Shown here one piece after another: positions 24,017 to 31,147 of a DNA stretch of 37,418 bases. The translations under genes were made by a program, and so were the position numbers. The notes below the pieces were generated by a model. That model had not been told where the DNA came from. It saw only the letters and a list, made by a program, of their open reading frames with translations, and did no database searches. Source of the DNA: a virus. The stretch lies in the IMG/VR virus record IMGVR_UViG_3300049259_000056, positions 1 to 37,418 of that record; one strand, given 5' to 3'. How positions within the stretch are numbered: position 1 is the first letter of the stretch; each line of letters opens with the position of its first letter.

Positions 24017-24232
24017 TTACTCTTCTTGATCACGGAAACCTTCGACGACGCCCGTATCGTGAAGAGCGCGGATAACGTGCCGACTTTGAAGATGATCGAG
24101 AGGGATCGGTTCATCATAGGCACTGATCCTGACTCCGCCGATATATGTACCGGAGCTATCGCGCTCCAAGCGGATGACCTCATCATCCAAATCAATAGTG
24201 ATCATGAGCGGGCGGAAGGGACCTTTTGGCAT
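24017..24232 (-). CDS. Hypothetical small protein (71 aa)
   Basis: The protein is MPKGPFRPLMITIDLDDEVI followed by LERDSSGTYIGGVRISAYDE and a short helix. AGGAG lies before the ATG and it is packed 11 nt before the next gene. It looks like a small alpha/beta protein; not recognised. The overlapping frame 23992-24195 is a shadow. Confidence 0.6.
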   Translation of the reverse strand: MPKGPFRPLMITIDLDDEVIRLERDSSGTYIGGVRISAYDEPIPLDHLQSRHVIRALHDTGVVEGFRDQEE

Positions 24233-24243
24233 TGATAGCTCTC

Positions 24244-24729
24244 CTATCGTTTGATGTTGAGCAGCGAACGTGCGAGCTTATGACTTCCCATGACGATTTG
24301 ATCAACGCTATCTGCAATCTCATCTTCGGTCAAATCGTATTCGAGCGCACTGAGAATGGAGACCACAGGAGGCGTAGCGTAGGTCCCCAACAGATGAGCA
24401 CGAAGCAGCAGCGGGATCATAGGGAGATTGTTATTAGTTATGTAAACCCTGAGAAGCGCTCGCGTCCAGACATCGAGGAGCACGAAGCGATCCGCCCATT
24501 CGATAAGGCAGGGTTCAATCATCGTGATCCTGCTGGCACTAAGATCGATCCCAAGCTCTCCGGATATCCGAAGCAACGACCGCGGGAGCTTCCTCCCGGC
24601 AAAATGCTCACATTCCAATCCCGCCGCGACCACTTCGAGCTTATGGTATTGCCTGAGCACACCGTAAGCCAATTGGGAGCGGAATAAGTTATCGGAGCAA
24701 AGAACGAGGAGCTTTATTCTTTCCGTCAT
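24244..24729 (-). CDS. Low-molecular-weight protein tyrosine phosphatase-like protein
   Basis: Starting at the ATG at 24729, the 161-residue product has IKLLVLCSDNLFRSQLAYGV at about 5-24. This fits the C-x5-R-S phosphate loop of LMW phosphatases/arsenate reductases (usual form CxGNxCRS), with C11 and R17 kept, the Gly replaced by Asp and the second Cys by Phe. Next come a GLECEHFAGRKLPRS segment and ELGIDLSASR, as in the family. The usual DPYY acid loop is replaced (EYDLTEDEIADSVDQI). Activity is therefore uncertain. It overlaps the zinc-finger gene by 41 nt and has no clear ribosome site of its own. Confidence 0.7.
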   Translation of the reverse strand: MTERIKLLVLCSDNLFRSQLAYGVLRQYHKLEVVAAGLECEHFAGRKLPRSLLRISGELGIDLSASRITMIEPCLIEWADRFVLLDVWTRALLRVYITNNNLPMIPLLLRAHLLGTYATPPVVSILSALEYDLTEDEIADSVDQIVMGSHKLARSLLNIKR

Positions 24730-24976
24730 TTGAATGGCCAATATGTTTGCACGCGAGAGAGCAAAAGCGGCCGCGCGCATTCGTCCTCTTATTGATTGGA
24801 GGAAGATCATGAGCGCGGCGCGTAAAGGCTGCTCCGCAATTCTCGCACACGAGAAAGACTCGCGCGGTCTTCCGACAAGCTTGCGCGCATTGGCGGCAAC
24901 AGCAGCGCTGCCTGCTATCCTTCGATTTGAATGTGATGTGACAAGCGGGATTTTCACAGATGCCAACGAATGCCAT
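24689..24976 (-). CDS. Double zinc-finger-like protein
   Basis: The 95-residue product has two cysteine clusters: CENPACHITF with CCCRQC (7-30), and CENCGAAFTRR with FCSLAC (44-75). Both resemble treble-clef or HNH-associated zinc knuckles. AGGAGG stands before the ATG. It probably binds nucleic acid, and its 3' end overlaps the phosphatase-like gene. Confidence 0.65.
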   Translation of the reverse strand: MAFVGICENPACHITFKSKDSRQRCCCRQCAQACRKTARVFLVCENCGAAFTRRAHDLPPINKRTNARGRFCSLACKHIGHSNDGKNKAPRSLLR

Positions 24977-24977
24977 C

Positions 24978-25451
24978 TTACCGCCTCCTCTTCTTCGGAG
25001 CTTTCGGAGCTAGGAAGCCGCCCCCTAGATCGAAGCGCCATGCGTTCAGGCGGCGTTTCTTTCCAGCCTCCTTGCCTATTAGCCGGAAGCCGATTGCCTT
25101 ATAGAACGCGTTCGCTGGCTGTTCCTCCGGGCACTTGAGGAAGATCGCGCTAGCGCCGCGCCGCTCCCCCAACCTCTTTATTGCTTGGATGAGCGCCCTT
25201 CCGATCCCATTGCCCCGATGCTCCTTCTTGGTGGCAATCTCGTAGATCACGAGCACCCGATCCCGCCTGATATGGAAATGACAGAGCGCGATAATCTCTC
25301 CCCTCGATTGGATGAGAGCTAATTCGTTTCTCATCATACCTTCGATATACGCGCCGCGCGTGACGAACCCAAGCTCCTTGGAATTCTTCCGCACAATATT
25401 CGTGATGGCCTCGTCGACCTGCTCGACAGTCGGAGTGATTTGAAAAATCAT
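24978..25451 (-). CDS. GNAT family N-acetyltransferase
   Basis: The start at 25451 overlaps the upstream stop as ATGA and gives 157 residues. The acetyl-CoA motif A is EIATKKEHRGNGIGRALIQA (71-90). Motif B-like ANAFYKAIGFRLIGKEAG follows (113-130), and the strand SAIFLKCPEEQP stands between. The protein transfers an acetyl group to an amine, but the substrate is unknown. It ends basic (APKKRRR). It is one of several small enzymes in the queF operon. Confidence 0.85.
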   Translation of the reverse strand: MIFQITPTVEQVDEAITNIVRKNSKELGFVTRGAYIEGMMRNELALIQSRGEIIALCHFHIRRDRVLVIYEIATKKEHRGNGIGRALIQAIKRLGERRGASAIFLKCPEEQPANAFYKAIGFRLIGKEAGKKRRLNAWRFDLGGGFLAPKAPKKRRR

Positions 25452-25636
25452 GATTGAAGGTCCATCAAATCCACAAGATCGCGGAAGCAGGCACATTCCT
25501 TCCATACTTCCTTACGCCATTGCCAAGGGGCGAGAAGGAGGAGGCTTCGTTCATTGATATGAGCGGTCGCGCTCAATCGCCATCCCTTCCGCCAATCGAC
25601 ATCTATCGAAAAATCCAAGCCGCGCGATCTAATCAT
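25448..25636 (-). CDS. Hypothetical small protein (62 aa)
   Basis: The ATG at 25636 is preceded by GGAGGGAAGGAAG, a strong site. The product has IRSRGLDFSIDVDWRKGWRL, an aromatic middle (LLLLAPWQWRKEVWKE) and CACFRDLVDLMDLQS. It joins its neighbours by short overlaps. Not recognised. Confidence 0.6.
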   Translation of the reverse strand: MIRSRGLDFSIDVDWRKGWRLSATAHINERSLLLLAPWQWRKEVWKECACFRDLVDLMDLQS

Positions 25637-25859
25637 CTTCCTTCCCTCCCTGCCTGCACTGCATTGCCCTCCGGTCGTAGACGTCCTTGATCCGGAGATA
25701 CTTACATAGCCCCTTATTGGCCTTTGCGAAGCTCGCACCATCTCCACTCATAAAGCATCTGACTGCAAGCAAGCGAAGCTCCCGCAACTCGGCATTCTTC
25801 TTTATCCGGACTTTTCGAGGCAGGAGCTTGCGCTTCCCATTGAGTTTCTTATTCTTCAC
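25629..25859 (-). CDS. Basic small protein (76 aa, GTG start)
   Basis: I choose the GTG at 25859, which forms GTGA with the upstream stop; an earlier GTG at 25895 is possible. The product starts very basic (NKKLNGKRKLLPRKVRIKK), then has a helical part (NAELRELRLLAVRCFMSGDG, AKANKGLCKYLRIKDV) and an end with CRQGGKEDD. It is probably nucleic-acid binding by charge. Confidence 0.55.
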   Translation of the reverse strand: MKNKKLNGKRKLLPRKVRIKKNAELRELRLLAVRCFMSGDGASFAKANKGLCKYLRIKDVYDRRAMQCRQGGKEDD

Positions 25860-26095
25860 AACCCCTCGACCGGCTTCGCCTTGCTGCTCTTGCACCCATC
25901 ATCACAAAAGAATTGGAGCGGTGGAAAGATAATAGGCCACCCGCGTTGCTCCAACCAGAGGGCAATTTCATCCGCACTCAACGCCTCATTGAATACGAAT
26001 ATGTAAGGCTTCCCGCATGCCGCGCAATCGAAGTTGACGACCTTATACTTATTCGACCGCGAGAGGAGCGCGGGCTTTCTAGCTACCAAGGCCAT
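25856..26095 (-). CDS. Zinc-ribbon-like protein (79 aa) after queF
   Basis: The ATG at 26095 lies 1 nt past the queF stop. The product has FDCAACGKPYIFVF (24-37) and FFCDDGCKSSKA near the end, giving a CxxC...CxxxC pattern typical of a small zinc ribbon, with a strand-helix section between. Tight coupling to queF raises the idea of a partner in the same pathway, but nothing confirms it. Confidence 0.6.
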   Translation of the reverse strand: MALVARKPALLSRSNKYKVVNFDCAACGKPYIFVFNEALSADEIALWLEQRGWPIIFPPLQFFCDDGCKSSKAKPVEGL

Positions 26096-26096
26096 A

Positions 26097-26603
26097 TCAG
26101 CGCGACCGATAAGGATTGACGCCTTGCTCGGGTACCCATTCAAGATCATCCGGGAGCTTTCCGAATGACCAGAACACGTCGATCGGGATACCACCCCTCG
26201 CATTGAAGTAGCCGCCGATGCGGAGCCAATGAGGCTTGACGGCTTCCCGGAAATGCTTGCCGATACTGATAATGCAATCCTCATGAAAGCCGCCGTAGTT
26301 GCGGAACGAGAAGAGGAAGAGCTTGAGTGATTTGCTCTCGACGAGGAAGCGATCCGGAGCGTAATCGACCACGATGTTTGCAAAGTCCGGCTGACCAGTG
26401 ACCGGGCAAAGCGAAGTGAATTCCGGGCAGGTGAAACGTGCGATGAAGTGCACGTCGGGATGCGGATTGAAGACCGCTTGAAGCGATGCCTCCTCCGGGC
26501 TCTTCGGGATCGGCACATCTTTGCCGAGCAAGATGGAAGGTATCTGCCCGCCATCCCATGATGCTTTTCCGCCGCTCGAAAGCTCCGATTTTTCGTTCGC
26601 CAT
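26097..26603 (-). CDS. queF: NADPH-dependent 7-cyano-7-deazaguanine reductase
   Basis: From the ATG at 26603 (AGGAG, 8 nt spacing) the product has 168 residues, the size of unimodular QueF. The catalytic loop [16 protein letters not shown] (62-77) contains the nucleophile Cys66 and Asp73, and the family motif [14 protein letters not shown] (89-102) with HED (107-109) is intact. QueF reduces the nitrile preQ0 to the aminomethyl preQ1 with two NADPH. In bacteria preQ1 feeds tRNA queuosine; in phages the pathway can supply a modified guanine for DNA. It is the first gene of a leftward operon, divergent from the operon that has queE. Confidence 0.9.
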   Translation of the reverse strand: MANEKSELSSGGKASWDGGQIPSILLGKDVPIPKSPEEASLQAVFNPHPDVHFIARFTCPEFTSLCPVTGQPDFANIVVDYAPDRFLVESKSLKLFLFSFRNYGGFHEDCIISIGKHFREAVKPHWLRIGGYFNARGGIPIDVFWSFGKLPDDLEWVPEQGVNPYRSR

Positions 26604-26670
26604 GTTAGCCGCTCCTACCAAGGGTTTCCGCGGTTCCAGCATTCCCCGCTCATCTAATCATACAAGGAAG

Positions 26671-27015
26671 CTAGAAGCTCGATGGTATGATTTGATTGGG
26701 AAGGGCTGCTTGCATGAGGATCGAAGCGCGCGAGAGGAAGCACGCGGAGCATCCGACAAAGCCTTCCAAGCCCCCACCCGGCTTCCAGCCGATTGAGTGG
26801 ACAAAATAAAGCGGATGGTGCTTTCTGCATTGCCCTCCCCCGCTTGCGAGGATCATCGATGGCCGAAGAGCCCCGATCATCGCTTCAATGGAATGCTGGC
26901 GGTTCTCCAATGGTCCGCTCATACAAAACCAACGGTCGCGCTCCGGGATACTTTCACAGTGACTGAAACTCACTGCTTTCCGGCCCTTGGTGCTTCCATC
27001 GTGATAGGGCACCAC
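26671..27015 (-). CDS. Possible small Cys/His protein in the divergent region (uncertain)
   Basis: This minus frame of 114 codons from a GTG at 27015 contains ASGGGQCRKHHPLYFVHSIG and WKPGGGLEGFVGCSACFLSR, which read like a small folded metal-binding protein. It has neither a good ribosome site nor an ATG near its start, and its codon use is not clearly phage-like. It may be a degraded gene, or chance. Downstream starts at 26922 or later are possible. Confidence 0.33.
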   Translation of the reverse strand: MVPYHDGSTKGRKAVSFSHCESIPERDRWFCMSGPLENRQHSIEAMIGALRPSMILASGGGQCRKHHPLYFVHSIGWKPGGGLEGFVGCSACFLSRASILMQAALPNQIIPSSF

Positions 27016-27134
27016 ACAAACGGCTTACTGATACCACCTAGCTGGTCCGGCATGCGATGGATGGTGGAGCGACTTGGCCCTCGATAAAGGGCAGCCGATG
27101 AAAGGGGCGCATAAATATTACGGACCGAATTCCG

Positions 27135-27267
27135 CTTTCCACTTCACAATGGAAAGTCATTTGCCCACGAGTAAGCAAATGACGATGACCGTGGAGGTGG
27201 AGGTCAGCGGAAAGCGAAGTCATGTTCATAGGCCCGGCCTTGTAAAGAGGTTCCGGGCCTTTCGTTT
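27135..27267 (+). ncRNA. Structured leader with two perfect hairpins and an intrinsic terminator
   Basis: In order: CTTTCCA/TGGAAAG (27135-27141 with 27150-27156); GTCATTTGC/GCAAATGAC (27156-27164 with 27175-27183, 9 bp perfect); then AGGCCCGG/CCGGGCCT (27230-27237 with 27253-27260) followed by TTCGTTT. It stands 28 nt before the first gene of the plus operon. It could be a small RNA ending at the terminator, or an attenuator controlling the operon. Confidence 0.6.
27230..27267 (+). terminator. Intrinsic terminator in the plus-operon leader
   Basis: An 8-bp stem AGGCCCGG/CCGGGCCT with a 15-nt loop is followed by a T-rich run (TTTCGTTT). It stands before, not after, the operon genes, which is what attenuation needs. 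Confidence 0.65.
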
Positions 27268-27295
27268 GTATGGATATATGCAGGAGAATGGTGTT

Positions 27296-27481
27296 ATGGG
27301 AATTCGAAGAGAAGCTATCGATAGGATCAAGGAGCGTATGGCCGAGCTTGCTTCTTGCAAATCATGCGCGATCCGCAATGAGAGCAATCCCCGCTACAAT
27401 ACGAAGGTAGAAGAAATCAGGCGATTGAAATTCTTGGTCTGTAACGAATGCGATCAAGTAATCGATGCCGTCACAAATTGA
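27296..27481 (+). CDS. Small zinc-ribbon-like protein, first gene of the plus operon
   Basis: The ATG at 27296 has AGGAG with 9 nt spacing. The open frame reaches back to 27074, but that would put the terminator hairpin inside the coding region. The 61-residue product has SCKSCAIRNESNP and FLVCNECDQVIDA, two CxxC pairs separated by a helix (TKVEEIRRLK), so it is probably a zinc ribbon. Confidence 0.65.
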   Translation: MGIRREAIDRIKERMAELASCKSCAIRNESNPRYNTKVEEIRRLKFLVCNECDQVIDAVTN

Positions 27482-27493
27482 GGAGCATGTGCT

Positions 27494-27682
27494 ATGCCGG
27501 AGCCAATCGTCGTCAAATTCGATATAAGTAACGAAGATGCTATACGTCTTTACGAAGAAAGCGAGGGGATGCAAAAGCCGGTCCGCTATGCCGAGCAACT
27601 CTGGTGGATTTCATACTTTCGTCACAACACCAGAAATGGGAGCACTGAAATTATTCTTCAACCCGATCCGGAGAACAAATAA
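27494..27682 (+). CDS. Hypothetical small protein (62 aa)
   Basis: GAGGAG lies 9-10 nt before the ATG. The product reads PEPIVVKFDISNEDAIRLYE, then AEQLWWISYFRHNTRNGSTE, and ends IILQPDPENK; it looks like a small alpha/beta protein. It is unrecognised and sits in tight order between its neighbours. Confidence 0.65.
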   Translation: MPEPIVVKFDISNEDAIRLYEESEGMQKPVRYAEQLWWISYFRHNTRNGSTEIILQPDPENK

Positions 27683-27683
27683 A

Positions 27684-28031
27684 ATGGTTAGCCGACGAGT
27701 ACCAACCAAAGGGATAATCGAGCGGCGTGTTTCCACGAAAGATAAAATGCAAGCGTACGTCGATCGTCGCAGTGTGGAAGCTCGCGAGAGCTTAGCTCCG
27801 AAAGGAAGCCCCGACCATAAATTGGCTTACATGATGGCAGCGGCGTATGTCGCGGGAGAGCGCAGCGGCGACTACCGCTACTGGATTGCTCACGAACGCA
27901 TTTCCCCCGCCATTGCGGAAGGAGCAATCCAGCGGATGAAATTTGTCCTTGATGAAGTCCGGGGAAATCGAGCGCTCCGCAAAGCGGTAATCAATTACCT
28001 TACCAGATTGCCATCTCCTTGGGTGGCTTGA
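27684..28031 (+). CDS. Hypothetical protein (115 aa)
   Basis: The ATG at 27684 follows the previous TAA by 1 nt, with CGGAG upstream. The product begins basic (VSRRVPTKGIIERRVSTKDK). It then has alanine-rich helices (DHKLAYMMAAAYVAGERSGD, YRYWIAHERISPAIAEGAIQ) and NRALRKAVINYLTRLPSPW. It is mainly helical and unrecognised. Confidence 0.65.
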   Translation: MVSRRVPTKGIIERRVSTKDKMQAYVDRRSVEARESLAPKGSPDHKLAYMMAAAYVAGERSGDYRYWIAHERISPAIAEGAIQRMKFVLDEVRGNRALRKAVINYLTRLPSPWVA

Positions 28032-28053
28032 TCCCCGCCGTGTATGAATAAGC

Positions 28054-28650
28054 ATGGGGAAGATCGAGCGCAGCAAAGAGTTTGCCGAGATAAACGCCAA
28101 GCTCCCTAGCCTAGACCGCGGGGAGCTTGAGGCGTTGCGAACGCGCATTAGCGCGATCCTTCATCTATCGGCGGGCGATCCGGATGTTACATCAAGCGGG
28201 GGAGAAGCCTCCCGCGATGATGCGATGTTCGCGCTCGCTTGCATCGCGGATACCTTGGCTGGCTTGGGAGAGGAATTCCCGCATGTCGGCATTCTCCAAA
28301 AATCCAAGGGGATGCCCGCCTTTCGAGCCAAGGTCCCGACCGTCATGGAATTTCTTCGACGATCGATCAAAGGGCGGCGCGAACAGCAGGCGGTGCTTTG
28401 CATCGCCATTGATCTTCTTTACAAAGCCATCGGCAGCACCGGGCTTCCTATTAGCTCGCGCGCAGTCATGAACCACTTCCATCGCATTCCCTCAATCCTT
28501 AACCAAGCTTTCCCCGGATATGCCAGCGCGGGGTTGCTTGGATTGATCATCATCCGCGACGCTCGGCAAAAGGAGCATGCAAGTGTACGGCCTCAACGCA
28601 GTGACGCACCAGTTTCTCCACCCCGACGGCGATCTGTTGGTCGTCGGTGA
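28054..28650 (+). CDS. Hypothetical helical protein overlapping queE
   Basis: The 198-residue product is helical (EFAEINAKLPSLDRGELEAL, RDDAMFALACIADTLAGLG, MEFLRRSIKGRREQQAVLCI). Its basic end SVRPQRSDAPVSPPRRRSVG lies in the 74-nt overlap with queE, so the tail may be partly constrained by the other frame. Not recognised. The stretch QAFPGYASAGLLGLIIIRDA could be a short hydrophobic helix. Confidence 0.65.
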   Translation: MGKIERSKEFAEINAKLPSLDRGELEALRTRISAILHLSAGDPDVTSSGGEASRDDAMFALACIADTLAGLGEEFPHVGILQKSKGMPAFRAKVPTVMEFLRRSIKGRREQQAVLCIAIDLLYKAIGSTGLPISSRAVMNHFHRIPSILNQAFPGYASAGLLGLIIIRDARQKEHASVRPQRSDAPVSPPRRRSVGRR

Positions 28651-29338
28651 GCCTTTCTACACTTTGCAGGGGGAGGGGCCACAAGCAGGTTGGCCAGCAA
28701 TCTTCGTTCGTTTGGCAAAGTGCAATCTGCGCTGCTTCTTCTGTGATACATCCTTTGAAGAAGGAAATAGCTACTGCCTCGACACGTTAGTCGAGCAAGT
28801 TGGCACAATGGCATCGGAGCATAAATGTGGGCTCGTGGTGCTGACCGGCGGCGAACCACTCCTGCAAAACGTCGTGCCTTTCATCCGGAAAATGAATTTC
28901 ATTAACATCGCAGTGGCAATCGAGACGGCTGGTACAGTATTTGTCGAAGGATTGGACCGATTATTCCGACCGGGGCATCTGGACAACTTCGAGGATAATC
29001 TGATCGTATGTTCCCCGAAGACGCCGAATATCAATGCGAGGCTCCGGCCCTTGATCGGCGCATTCAAGTATATCATTCGTGACTATCCCATCGGCGCGTT
29101 CAAGCATGGCGTCAGTATCGATGGGCTTCCGGTTCTCTCGACGCAAAAGGATGGCTTGCTATCCCTGATCTTTCGTCAGGATGAAGCATGCCTTCATCCG
29201 ATGCCGATCTATCTTCAAGCGATGGATGAGCGCGACTCGATTGCAACGGCTCGAAACGTCAAGCTTACGGCTAGGTTATGCCTAGAGCATGGCTACAGAA
29301 ACAGTATGCAGACCCACAAGCTCCTTGGATTGGATTAG
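28577..29338 (+). CDS. queE: 7-carboxy-7-deazaguanine synthase (radical SAM)
   Basis: The 253-residue protein has FYTLQGEGPQAGWPAIFVRL, then the radical-SAM triad CNLRCFFC (Cys49, Cys53, Cys56; CxxxCxxC), CDTSF, and TGGEPLLQ (90-97), all QueE marks. It converts 6-carboxytetrahydropterin to 7-carboxy-7-deazaguanine, the precursor of preQ0. An ATG at 28577 has AGGAG only 1 nt away, so a GTG at 28583 may be the true start. Together with queF it gives two pathway steps; QueC, QueD and the transglycosylase are not in the window. Confidence 0.9.
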   Translation: MQVYGLNAVTHQFLHPDGDLLVVGEPFYTLQGEGPQAGWPAIFVRLAKCNLRCFFCDTSFEEGNSYCLDTLVEQVGTMASEHKCGLVVLTGGEPLLQNVVPFIRKMNFINIAVAIETAGTVFVEGLDRLFRPGHLDNFEDNLIVCSPKTPNINARLRPLIGAFKYIIRDYPIGAFKHGVSIDGLPVLSTQKDGLLSLIFRQDEACLHPMPIYLQAMDERDSIATARNVKLTARLCLEHGYRNSMQTHKLLGLD

Positions 29339-29343
29339 CCCAA

Positions 29344-29718
29344 ATGATCCGCGAAAAATACAAGCCGACCGCGGCACATAACGCGGCGGTTGGGAGAGGG
29401 TTGCGTTGTTATGCGAAGACCCGGAAAGGAAAAGAGGCAACGGCGAAACGGATTGCGGCCGCTCGCGAAGCCCGGCGTGCTCATGTTGCAGCGAACGCCG
29501 CTCGTTATAATATGCCGGTAGCCACTTACAGTGTGCTCAATCGGCTTTGGCTTGACTATCGATACAACTGGAAGCGGCGAGTAGCTCCGAAAGGAGCTTT
29601 GATGCCTTTCGAAATATGGCTCTTAAAAAGGAAGAGGTCTGGAAATGGCTTTGTCAGAACACAAGCTACCACTGGCACAGCAAGAGAACTTATTAAGTAT
29701 GCTGGCGCTGAGCGATGA
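29344..29718 (+). CDS. Basic hypothetical protein overlapping the helicase
   Basis: The 124-residue product from the ATG at 29344 is Arg/Lys/Ala-rich (RKGKEATAKRIAAAREARRA, HVAANAARYNMPVATYSVLN) and then WLDYRYNWKRRVAPKGALMP. A helix-turn-helix is possible around AARYNMPVATYSVLNRL. The ribosome site is weak and the end overlaps the helicase by 74 nt. Unrecognised; DNA binding is a guess. Confidence 0.5.
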   Translation: MIREKYKPTAAHNAAVGRGLRCYAKTRKGKEATAKRIAAAREARRAHVAANAARYNMPVATYSVLNRLWLDYRYNWKRRVAPKGALMPFEIWLLKRKRSGNGFVRTQATTGTARELIKYAGAER

Positions 29719-31147
29719 GCACGGAAAGCTAATCGCCCAGATAGTCACCCCTGATCTATTCGAAGGAGATTACCGCGAGATAGCGGAGCGCTCTGTTGCG
29801 TTCTGGCGCTCGCAAGGGGAAGCTCCCAAGACGCATCTTTCCGACCTCTTCTCCGACATCTTGGAGGATGAGAAGAACCGCAAGGCATCCGTCTATCGGC
29901 GCATCATCACGAGCATGTTCCAGCTTAATGATGATGGGATCAACAGCCGATATGTAATCGAATGCCTTGAAAAATTCATCCGCTTGCAGAAGTTGAAGCA
30001 GGCGATCTACTTCGCGGCGGAAATCGTCAATCGTCCCGGAGAGACATCAATCGAGCAAACAGAGGAGGTCCTACAAAATATTCTTATGGCGCGGGATTTC
30101 CGTTTCAATCCGGGAATGCGATTGACGGAAATCGACCGCATGCTCGAGTTCCTGCAATTACAACACTCTGAATTCTCGACCGGCATCGACGTCTTAGATC
30201 GAGCGCAGATTATCCCGATGCGGGGCAAGTTGCTGCTGCTTGCCGCGCCGAGCGGCTATGGTAAGACGTGGGCGCTCGTCAACGTTGGTAAGCACGGTCT
30301 GCTGAATAAGAAGCGCGTGCTCCATATGACCGGAGAGCTTGACGAGGAGGATGTAAGCCAGCGCTACTATCAAGCACTCTTTGCGGTCCCCACCCGTTAT
30401 GATCAGGAGGAGCCTGTCGAAACGGCACGCTTGCGGATCAATCGTGATGGCGATCTAGTCGGGATCGATAGGGAGGAAGTTAAAACCGATTTCACGTTCG
30501 ACAGTGAGCACATTAGCGATGAATTACAGACGCGCATTTCGATCATGGGGGATCAATTCTTTAGTAAGCTGATCGTCAAACGATTTCCAAGTCAGAATTG
30601 GACGGTCGGCGATTATAATGGCTACCTCGACTCGCTTGAAGCGACGGAGGGCTACTCCCCGGATTTGGTTCTCTTCGATAGCCCCTATCATCTCAAGACC
30701 AATACACAATCCTACCGTTTCTCACTCGTCGAGAATATCGAGGGAGTACGATCGATTGCCCGCACTCGCAATCATGCCGTCGTCGCAACGCACCAGATTT
30801 CCGATGAAGGCTTGCGCTCCGGCAATTCGAGGGGAAGTCATCTTTCAGAAGCGAAAGCCATTAAATGGGTCTGCGATAATCTCCTCACCTACTCATCGAC
30901 CGATATCGAACGGCGCTTGGGATTGGGCAGGCTTTACGTTGATAAAGCCCGCAAGGCTTCCGATCATTGGGGTCTGATCATCACGCAGAATTTGCGGATC
31001 GGTCAATTCTGCCTTTCATCGACTCGCCTCTCTCCCCGCTACTTCGATATTCGGAAGCGCTTGGAAGATGAAGAATACGAACAGGATGTAGCGGAGAAGG
31101 AACCGGAAGATCGTCGCCGCGGTGGCTTCGCGGATGATGATGACTGA
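29645..31147 (+). CDS. Replicative DNA helicase, DnaB-like
   Basis: The 500-residue protein has a DnaB-type N-terminal helical domain (about 1-150; QENLLSMLALSDEHGKLIAQ, TPDLFEGDYREIAERSVAF) and a RecA-like motor. Walker A is AAPSGYGKTWA (200-210), Walker B is LVLFDSP (341-347), and the motif III/IV region contains VVATHQISDEGL (379-390). It would unwind DNA 5'-3' at the phage fork. GGAAGAGG precedes the ATG. A very acidic tail with RRRGGFADDDD ends the protein. No primase or polymerase lies in the window. Confidence 0.87.
   Translation: MALSEHKLPLAQQENLLSMLALSDEHGKLIAQIVTPDLFEGDYREIAERSVAFWRSQGEAPKTHLSDLFSDILEDEKNRKASVYRRIITSMFQLNDDGINSRYVIECLEKFIRLQKLKQAIYFAAEIVNRPGETSIEQTEEVLQNILMARDFRFNPGMRLTEIDRMLEFLQLQHSEFSTGIDVLDRAQIIPMRGKLLLLAAPSGYGKTWALVNVGKHGLLNKKRVLHMTGELDEEDVSQRYYQALFAVPTRYDQEEPVETARLRINRDGDLVGIDREEVKTDFTFDSEHISDELQTRISIMGDQFFSKLIVKRFPSQNWTVGDYNGYLDSLEATEGYSPDLVLFDSPYHLKTNTQSYRFSLVENIEGVRSIARTRNHAVVATHQISDEGLRSGNSRGSHLSEAKAIKWVCDNLLTYSSTDIERRLGLGRLYVDKARKASDHWGLIITQNLRIGQFCLSSTRLSPRYFDIRKRLEDEEYEQDVAEKEPEDRRRGGFADDDD

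Larger units (their letters stand above)
26604..27295. other. Divergent region between the queF and queE operons
   Basis: This 692-nt region holds only the uncertain frame 26671-27015 and the structured plus-strand leader at 27135-27267. Promoters for both operons should lie here. I looked for -35/-10 pairs and could not fix any; a TATGAT on the minus strand near 26665 has no matching -35. Confidence 0.5.

Noticed and set aside
26604-26680. TATGAT-like box upstream of queF as a sigma-70 promoter
   Set aside because: No acceptable -35 sequence is present at 16-18 nt; the match is within chance.
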